Source: Variovorax sp. CF313 | GTDB lineage: Bacteria; Pseudomonadota; Gammaproteobacteria; Burkholderiales; Burkholderiaceae_C | Direction of reading: 5' to 3' | DNA: 38,626 nucleotides | NCBI RefSeq assembly: GCF_000282635.1 | Contig: NZ_AKIW01000081.1 | Span: 1-38,626 of the forward strand | Program-made: the position numbers and the translations under genes | The notes under the pieces: model-generated | Databases searched by the model: none | Told to the model about the DNA's origin: nothing | Seen by the model: only the letters and a program-made list of their open reading frames with translations | Part shown: in pieces, positions 33,845 to 38,626 of the stretch | How positions within the stretch are numbered: position 1 is the first letter of the stretch | How the letters are laid out: every line of letters begins with the position of its first letter

Positions 33845-34915
33845 CTAAGCCGTCGCGGCCTTGGGTCCGAAGCGATAGATGCCGTCTTTGCCGAGTTCGC
33901 GCTTCACCTGGCCGGCGAACCACAGCAGGTGCAGGTGGGCCACCGTTTCGCCCATGGCGAAGGTCATCTGGTGCAGGTCGAGTTCGCGCTTGAACAGGAT
34001 CGGCAGGCCTTCGGCGGCGGTCAGGGCACGCGCCGTGCAGGCTTCGAGCAACTCGGCCAGCCGGTCGCGGTGGTGCTCCTGCAGCTGGTCGACGCGGCGG
34101 TGGATGCCGCGGAACGGCTTGCCGTGCGAGGGCAGGCCCAGCGTGTCGGCCGGCAGTGCCTTGAACTTGTCGATGCTGTCGAGAAACAGGCGCAGCGAGT
34201 TCGCCTCGGGCTCGCCCGCGTGCACGCTCACGTTGGTGGAAATGCGCGGCAGCATCATGTCGCCGCCCAGCAGAAGCTTGAGTTCGTCGCAGTACAGCGC
34301 GATGTGCTCGGGCGCATGTCCGTAGCCGCTGATGCAGCGCCAGGCGTGACCGCCGATCACGACGTCGTCGCCGTCGAGCATGCGAACGAAGCGGTCGGGC
34401 ACCGAGGGCACCATGTTCGCGTAGTAGTTGGTGCGCGCGCGGATCTTGGCGAGCGACTCGGCGTCGGTCAGGCCGTGCGAGCCGAAGAAGGCCGCGGCCG
34501 CATCGCCGCCCGCCAGGGTGTCGCCATTGGTGCTGAGCACGCGGGCCACGTGGTAGTCGGTGGAACTGATCCATAGAGGCGCGTTCCAGCGCGAGCAGAG
34601 CCACTCGGCCAGGCCGATGTGGTCGGGGTGCATGTGGGTGACGATGACGCGCAGGATCGGCATGCCCTGCAGCTGCGTTTCGAAAATCTGCTCCCACTGC
34701 GCGCGCGCTTCGTCGTGCGCGATGCAGCAGTCGACCACTGTCCAGCCCTCGACGCCGTCGAGGCTGTCGCGCAGCAGCCAGAGGTTGATGTGGTCGAGCG
34801 CAAAGGGCAGCCGCATGCGGATCCAGCGCACGCCGGGCGCCACTTCCAGGGCTTCGCCGGGCTCGGGGAGCGTGTCGCCGAGGGGGTAGTGGAGTTCACG
34901 TTCGAGGAGGTTCAT
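33845..34915 (-). CDS. MBL-fold metallo-hydrolase with C-terminal helical domain
   Basis: A 356-aa metallo-beta-lactamase-fold protein. The metal motif THMHPDH gives H94, H96, D98 and H99, with H200 (GYGHAPEH), D219 (LLLGGDMM) and H264 (PSHG) as further ligands. A C-terminal winged-helix-like region (about 270-340) resembles LACTB2-type thioesterase/nuclease proteins. No Shine-Dalgarno is seen before the ATG. The 20-bp palindrome at 34923-34942 is only 7 bp upstream, so a MerR-type regulator could control it. Location next to the LiuR-like gene suggests an acyl-CoA or related substrate, by inference. Confidence 0.87.
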   Translation of the reverse strand: MNLLERELHYPLGDTLPEPGEALEVAPGVRWIRMRLPFALDHINLWLLRDSLDGVEGWTVVDCCIAHDEARAQWEQIFETQLQGMPILRVIVTHMHPDHIGLAEWLCSRWNAPLWISSTDYHVARVLSTNGDTLAGGDAAAAFFGSHGLTDAESLAKIRARTNYYANMVPSVPDRFVRMLDGDDVVIGGHAWRCISGYGHAPEHIALYCDELKLLLGGDMMLPRISTNVSVHAGEPEANSLRLFLDSIDKFKALPADTLGLPSHGKPFRGIHRRVDQLQEHHRDRLAELLEACTARALTAAEGLPILFKRELDLHQMTFAMGETVAHLHLLWFAGQVKRELGKDGIYRFGPKAATA

Positions 34916-34922
34916 GTAAGAT

Positions 34923-34942
34923 TGACGTTTACGTAAACGTCA
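34923..34942. promoter_or_regulatory. 20-bp perfect palindrome, candidate LiuR-type operator
   Basis: TGACGTTTACGTAAACGTCA is a perfect 20-bp palindrome. It sits between the divergent MBL hydrolase and MerR-family genes, 7 bp from the former and 80 bp from the latter. It resembles, from memory, the operator of LiuR, the MerR regulator of leucine/isovalerate catabolism. A TTGACG -35-like box overlaps it on the plus strand (34922-34927). Confidence 0.65.
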
Positions 34943-35022
34943 TGGGTTGATGGCACCATTGTAGGGATCGCCGCGCAAACCTGCTGTCGCCCCCGTAACG
35001 CCCTTTCGCCACCACCGCCGCC

Positions 35023-35442
35023 ATGCCTGCGCAAACTTTCACCATCAGCCAGCTCGCGAAGGAGTTCGACCTCACGACGCGGGCCATCCGCTTCTACGAG
35101 GACATGGGCCTGCTCACGCCCGAGCGCGCCGGCCTGCAGCGCGTGTACAGCGCGCGCGACCGCGCGCGGCTCACGCTCACGCTGCGCGCCAAGCGCCTCG
35201 GCCTGAGCCTGACGGAGGCGAAGGAAATCCTCGACATGTACGACAGCCCGCGAGACACCGTGCCGCAGCTGGAAAGATTCCTCGGCGTGCTGGGCACCCA
35301 CCGGGCCCAGCTCGAAGCGCAGCTGACCGAATTGCAGGCCAACCTCGCGGAGGTGCGAGAGCACGAGAAAAAGGGACGGGCCACCCTGGCCAAGGCACAA
35401 AAGGCGAACAAGGCAGCCAAGTCTGCGGAAGCCAAGGCCTGA
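35023..35442 (+). CDS. liuR: MerR-family regulator, LiuR-like
   Basis: A 139-aa MerR-family protein. The N-terminal winged helix reads FTISQLAKEFDLTTRAIRFYEDMGLL and continues with a typical wing (QRVYSARDRARL). A coiled-coil (about 85-125) and a Lys/Ala-rich tail follow. No metal-binding cysteine pattern is seen, which argues against a metal sensor. By eye it is closest to LiuR regulators of branched-chain acid catabolism, and the adjacent palindrome and downstream thiolase support this. The liu catabolic genes themselves are not in the window, so the symbol is provisional. Confidence 0.8.
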   Translation: MPAQTFTISQLAKEFDLTTRAIRFYEDMGLLTPERAGLQRVYSARDRARLTLTLRAKRLGLSLTEAKEILDMYDSPRDTVPQLERFLGVLGTHRAQLEAQLTELQANLAEVREHEKKGRATLAKAQKANKAAKSAEAKA

Positions 35443-35469
35443 AACACGACTCATCGACAATAGCCGACT

Positions 35470-36258
35470 ATGCCCGACAACACCGATAACCTCGACGACC
35501 TCTTTGCCCACAACCGTGCCTGGTCCGCGCAGATGGAGCGCGACCGGCCCGGTTTCTTCACCAGCCTGGTCAAGCAGCAGACGCCGCGCTACATGTGGAT
35601 CGGCTGTTCCGACAGCCGCGTGCCAGCCAACCAGATCACCGGCCTGGAGCCGGGCGAAGTGTTCGTGCACCGCAACGTGGCCAACATCGTGGTGCACTCC
35701 GACCTCAACGCGCTCTCGGCGATCCAGTTCGCGGTCGAGCACCTGAAGGTCGAGCACATCATGGTCGTGGGCCACTACGGCTGCGCCGGCGTGAAGGCCG
35801 CACTCAGCGGTGCGCGCATCGGCCTGGCCGACAACTGGATCCGCCACATCCAGGACGTGCGCGACCGCCACGCCGTGATGCTCGAGAGCCTGCCCGAAGA
35901 TGCGCGCGTCGACGCGCTGTGCGAACTCAACGTCGCCGAGCAGGTGGTCAACGTGGCCGTCAGCACCGTCATGGTCGACGCCTGGGCGCGCGGCCAGAAG
36001 GTCCGCATCCACGGCTGGACCTTCGGCGTGCACGATGGCCTGCTGCAGGACCTCGGCCTGAGCGTCGACGGCGCCAAGCCGCTCGATACGGTCTACAAGG
36101 CCGCGGTGCAGCGCATCCGCTACAAGTGGAGCAAGCCCGGCGAAGTGATCCAGTCGCTGACGCTGCAAGGCACGCAGGTGAACCAGGCGGTGCAGGAGGC
36201 GCAGGCCATGACGCCGCAGCCCGAGGCCAACGGCACGGCCGACCCCGCCGCGGCCTGA
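35470..36258 (+). CDS. can: Beta-class carbonic anhydrase
   Basis: A 262-aa beta-carbonic anhydrase, interconverting CO2 and bicarbonate. The zinc site is visible as C46, D48 and R50 in CSDSRV, and H102 and C105 in HYGCAGV. It is about 40 residues longer than E. coli Can, mainly through a C-terminal tail. It starts 27 bp after the MerR-type gene and precedes aceK by 29 bp. It could supply bicarbonate to biotin-dependent acyl-CoA carboxylases of leucine breakdown, by inference. Confidence 0.94.
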   Translation: MPDNTDNLDDLFAHNRAWSAQMERDRPGFFTSLVKQQTPRYMWIGCSDSRVPANQITGLEPGEVFVHRNVANIVVHSDLNALSAIQFAVEHLKVEHIMVVGHYGCAGVKAALSGARIGLADNWIRHIQDVRDRHAVMLESLPEDARVDALCELNVAEQVVNVAVSTVMVDAWARGQKVRIHGWTFGVHDGLLQDLGLSVDGAKPLDTVYKAAVQRIRYKWSKPGEVIQSLTLQGTQVNQAVQEAQAMTPQPEANGTADPAAA

Positions 36259-36287
36259 GCGGCCGTCCTCCATCGGCTCGCGTCGCC

Positions 36288-38108
36288 ATGTTTCCGCAGC
36301 GCCTCGACTCGCCGCTGGCCTATGACATCGCGAAGGCGATGATGGACGGCTTCAACCGGCACTACCGGTTGTTCCGCGCCGAATCGGCACGCGCCAAGCA
36401 CCGTTTCGAAACCGCCGACTGGCACGGCCAGCAGCGCGCACAGCGCGAACGCATCGAGTTCTACGACCTGCGCGTGAGCGAGGCCGTGGCCCGGCTCGAA
36501 AAGGAGTTCAAGGCCGGCGAACAGCCGATGGACGTATGGCACCAGGTCAAGCTGCACTACATCGGCCTGCTGGTGGACCATCACCAGCCCGAGCTGGCCG
36601 AGACCTTCTTCAACTCGGTGACCACGAAGATCCTGCACCGCGCGTACTTCCAGAACGACTTCATCTTCGTGCGCCCGGCCATCAGCACCGAGTACATCGA
36701 GCCGCGCGGTGCACCCACCTACCGCCCGTACTACCCCAAGCCCGACACGCTGGCCGACACCATCGAGCAGATGCTCGACGACTTCGCACTGCTCGGCAGC
36801 TATGCCAACAAGCGGCGCGATGCGCAGCGCGTGGCGCACGTCATCCTCAACCGCTTCCACCAGGTCAAGCTGCGCGCCAACTTCCAGCTGCAGGTGCTGT
36901 CGGGCCTGTTCTTTCGCAACAAGGGCGCGTACGTGGTCGGAAAGATCATGAACGGCTTCACCGAGATTGCGTTCTCGCTGCCGATCCTGCACGACAGCCA
37001 CGGCAAGTTCTACATCGACGCGGCGCTGTTCGGCGAGGACGACATGCAGATGCTGTTCAGCTTTGCACGCGCCTATTTCATGGTCGACATGGAAGTGCCC
37101 TCGGCCTGGGTGCAGTTTTTGCGCTCGCTCATGCCGCGCAAGCCGCGCGCCGAAATCTACAACGCGCTCGGCCTCGCCAAGCAGGGCAAGACGCTGTTCT
37201 ACCGCGACTTTCTCTCGCACCTGAACTATTCGAGCGACCGCTTCCGCATTGCGCCCGGCATCAAGGGCATGGTCATGCTGGTGTTCGACCTGCCGTCGTT
37301 CCCGTTCGTGTTCAAGGTCATCAAGGACTTCTATCCGCCGCAGAAGGACACCACGCGCGAGCAGATCAAGGGCAAGTATCTGCTCGTGAAGCAGCACGAC
37401 CGCGTGGGCCGCATGGCCGACACGCTGGAGTACAGCGACGTGGGTTTTCCGCTCGACCGCTTCGAGCCCGAGCTGATCGAGGAGATCAGGAAGTTCGCGC
37501 CCAGCCAGCTCGAGCTCGGCGACCGCGACAGCAACGGGGAAATGGAGGTCGTGCTCAAGCACGTCTACATCGAGCGGCGCATGATCCCGCTGAACATCTA
37601 CCTGCAGGAAGCCTTCGACACGCTGGCCAGCCCCGAGAGCCCGGCACACGCCAAGCGCGCGAAGGACCAGCTCGAGCGCGCGGTGGTCGAGTACGGCAAC
37701 GCCATCAAGGACATGGTTGCCGCCAACATCTTTCCGGGCGACATGCTGTGGAAGAACTTCGGCGTCACGCGCGGCGGCAAGGTCGTGTTCTACGACTACG
37801 ACGAGATCGAATACGTCACCGACTGCAAGTTCCGCAAGGTGCCCACACCGCGCAACGAGGAGGACGAGATGAGCGGCGAGGTCTGGTACTCCGTGGGTCC
37901 GAAGGACGTGTTCCCCGAAACCTTCGAGCCCTTCCTGCTCGGCAACGACGACGTGCGCGCCGCCTTCATGGCGCACCACGCCGACCTGCTCGACGCCGCC
38001 TTCTGGCAGCACCACAAGGAACGCATCCAGGCCGGGCAGATGCTCGACGTGTTTCCGTACGAAGAGTCGCAACGCTTCCAGCACGAGGGGCACGCGACGC
38101 ATTTTTGA
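36288..38108 (+). CDS. aceK: Isocitrate dehydrogenase kinase/phosphatase
   Basis: A 606-aa AceK, which phosphorylates and dephosphorylates isocitrate dehydrogenase and so routes carbon to the glyoxylate shunt during growth on acetate or fatty acids. Diagnostic blocks include FYRDFLSHLNYSSDRFRIAP, KGMVMLVFDLPSFPFVFKVIKD and FPGDMLWKNFGVTRGGKVVF with the metal-binding DYDEIEY after it. The frame stays open upstream across the carbonic anhydrase gene. The ATG at 36288 gives the family length (E. coli 578 aa). Confidence 0.96.
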   Translation: MFPQRLDSPLAYDIAKAMMDGFNRHYRLFRAESARAKHRFETADWHGQQRAQRERIEFYDLRVSEAVARLEKEFKAGEQPMDVWHQVKLHYIGLLVDHHQPELAETFFNSVTTKILHRAYFQNDFIFVRPAISTEYIEPRGAPTYRPYYPKPDTLADTIEQMLDDFALLGSYANKRRDAQRVAHVILNRFHQVKLRANFQLQVLSGLFFRNKGAYVVGKIMNGFTEIAFSLPILHDSHGKFYIDAALFGEDDMQMLFSFARAYFMVDMEVPSAWVQFLRSLMPRKPRAEIYNALGLAKQGKTLFYRDFLSHLNYSSDRFRIAPGIKGMVMLVFDLPSFPFVFKVIKDFYPPQKDTTREQIKGKYLLVKQHDRVGRMADTLEYSDVGFPLDRFEPELIEEIRKFAPSQLELGDRDSNGEMEVVLKHVYIERRMIPLNIYLQEAFDTLASPESPAHAKRAKDQLERAVVEYGNAIKDMVAANIFPGDMLWKNFGVTRGGKVVFYDYDEIEYVTDCKFRKVPTPRNEEDEMSGEVWYSVGPKDVFPETFEPFLLGNDDVRAAFMAHHADLLDAAFWQHHKERIQAGQMLDVFPYEESQRFQHEGHATHF

Positions 38109-38153
38109 CCGATCGTTTTTGATTCCGCTTTCACATCCCTGAAGGAGACCTCC

Positions 38154-38626
38154 ATGTCCGAATCCATCGTCATCGTCGGCGCCGCCCGCACCCCCATGGG
38201 TGGCTTCCAGGGCGACTTCTCGTCCCTCTCCGCGCACGACCTCGGCGGCGTGGCCATCAAGGCCGCCGTCGAGCGCGCGGGCATCGCGCCCGACAGCGTG
38301 GGCGAAGTGCTGTTCGGCAACTGCCTGATGGCCGGCCAGGGCCAGGCGCCGGCGCGCCAGGCGGCCTACAAGGGCGGCCTGCCCGACAGCGCGGGCGCCG
38401 TCACGCTCAGCAAGATGTGCGGCTCGGCCATGAAGGCCGCGATGCTCGCGCACGACCTGCTGCTGGCCGGTACGCACGATGTGATGGTGGCGGGCGGCAT
38501 GGAAAGCATGACCAACGCGCCCTACCTCATGCTCAAGGGCCGCGGCGGCTACCGCATGGGCCACGACCGCATCTTCGACCACATGATGCTCGACGGCCTC
38601 GAAGACGCCTACCAGCCGGGCCGCTC
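38154..38626 (+). CDS. Acetyl-CoA C-acetyltransferase (thiolase), 3' truncated by window
   Basis: The first 157 codons of a type II thiolase, condensing two acetyl-CoA or cleaving acetoacetyl-CoA; the rest lies beyond the window. The start reads MSESIVIVGAARTPMGGF. The nucleophile Cys89 is in KMCGSAMKA, and AGGMESMTNAPY is the usual following block. GAAGGAG precedes the ATG at good spacing. It is 45 bp after aceK. In leucine catabolism a thiolase handles the acetoacetate-derived end product, which fits the LiuR-like gene upstream. Confidence 0.95.
   Translation, partial: MSESIVIVGAARTPMGGFQGDFSSLSAHDLGGVAIKAAVERAGIAPDSVGEVLFGNCLMAGQGQAPARQAAYKGGLPDSAGAVTLSKMCGSAMKAAMLAHDLLLAGTHDVMVAGGMESMTNAPYLMLKGRGGYRMGHDRIFDHMMLDGLEDAYQPGR

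Noticed and set aside
32534..34576. 680-aa plus-strand frame opposite the LRR-kinase and MBL genes
   Set aside because: Composition and position match an antisense shadow; the minus-strand genes carry all the conserved motifs.
36120..38582. 820-aa open frame on the minus strand opposite aceK and the thiolase
   Set aside because: It crosses two clear plus-strand genes and has low-complexity His/Val/Glu-rich composition typical of antisense shadows.

Overview
This is a high-GC window with very dense coding. Its gene content and intergenic style suggest a Betaproteobacterium of the family Comamonadaceae, most likely Variovorax or a close relative. That assignment rests on recognising protein families and on a GC-rich intergenic repeat style; no database search was run. 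I see no tRNA, rRNA, CRISPR array, insertion sequence or phage gene. Apart from the fimbrial locus and possibly the heterocycle-type operon, it reads as ordinary chromosome.

Layout. (1) 49-2673, minus: an acyl-CoA synthetase followed directly by an MBL-fold hydrolase. (2) 2794-5658, minus: an aromatic amino acid operon, hppD - pheC-like - phhA, with a divergent Lrp/AsnC regulator (5801-6274) and a perfect palindrome between them. (3) 6384-9658, plus: a GNAT protein, then corC-lnt (envelope/lipoprotein maturation). (4) 9662-16006, minus: a six-gene operon, possibly led by a 34-codon ORF. It encodes a CodA-like amidohydrolase, a creatininase-family hydrolase, an NMT1/THI5-type ABC importer and a GlcD-type flavin oxidase. 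Together these look like import and breakdown of an unidentified, probably nitrogenous ring compound. (5) 16312-21569, plus: a compact archaic (Csu/SCPU-type) chaperone-usher pilus operon, with a small secreted protein of unknown function downstream. (6) 21648-24467: a RutR-like TetR regulator divergent from a periplasmic asparaginase, with repeated CATGCCGGCA sites between them, then a convergent PAP2 phosphatase. (7) 24639-30750, plus: glyQ - ydjM-like - glyS - gmhB - plsC - ygjP-like, a translation and envelope-lipid block. (8) 30769-34915, minus: an SDR, a TruC/RluA-type pseudouridine synthase, an LRR-protein kinase fusion and a second MBL hydrolase. (9) 34923-38626, plus: a 20-bp perfect palindrome, a LiuR-like MerR regulator, a beta-carbonic anhydrase, aceK and the start of a thiolase. 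This fits the edge of a leucine/acetyl-CoA catabolic locus.

How the genes work together. The phhA/hppD operon takes phenylalanine to tyrosine and, after transamination elsewhere, 4-hydroxyphenylpyruvate to homogentisate. The pheC-like gene would feed phenylpyruvate or phenylalanine in from prephenate or arogenate. AceK, carbonic anhydrase, thiolase and the LiuR-like regulator fit growth on acetyl-CoA-yielding substrates.

The items most worth follow-up are: the uncharacterised importer/creatininase/CodA-like/flavin oxidase operon; the lipobox-bearing PheC homologue inside a phenylalanine catabolic operon; the small secreted protein whose C-terminus resembles the pilins; the LRR-kinase fusion; and a GmhB with Asn in place of the second motif-I Asp.
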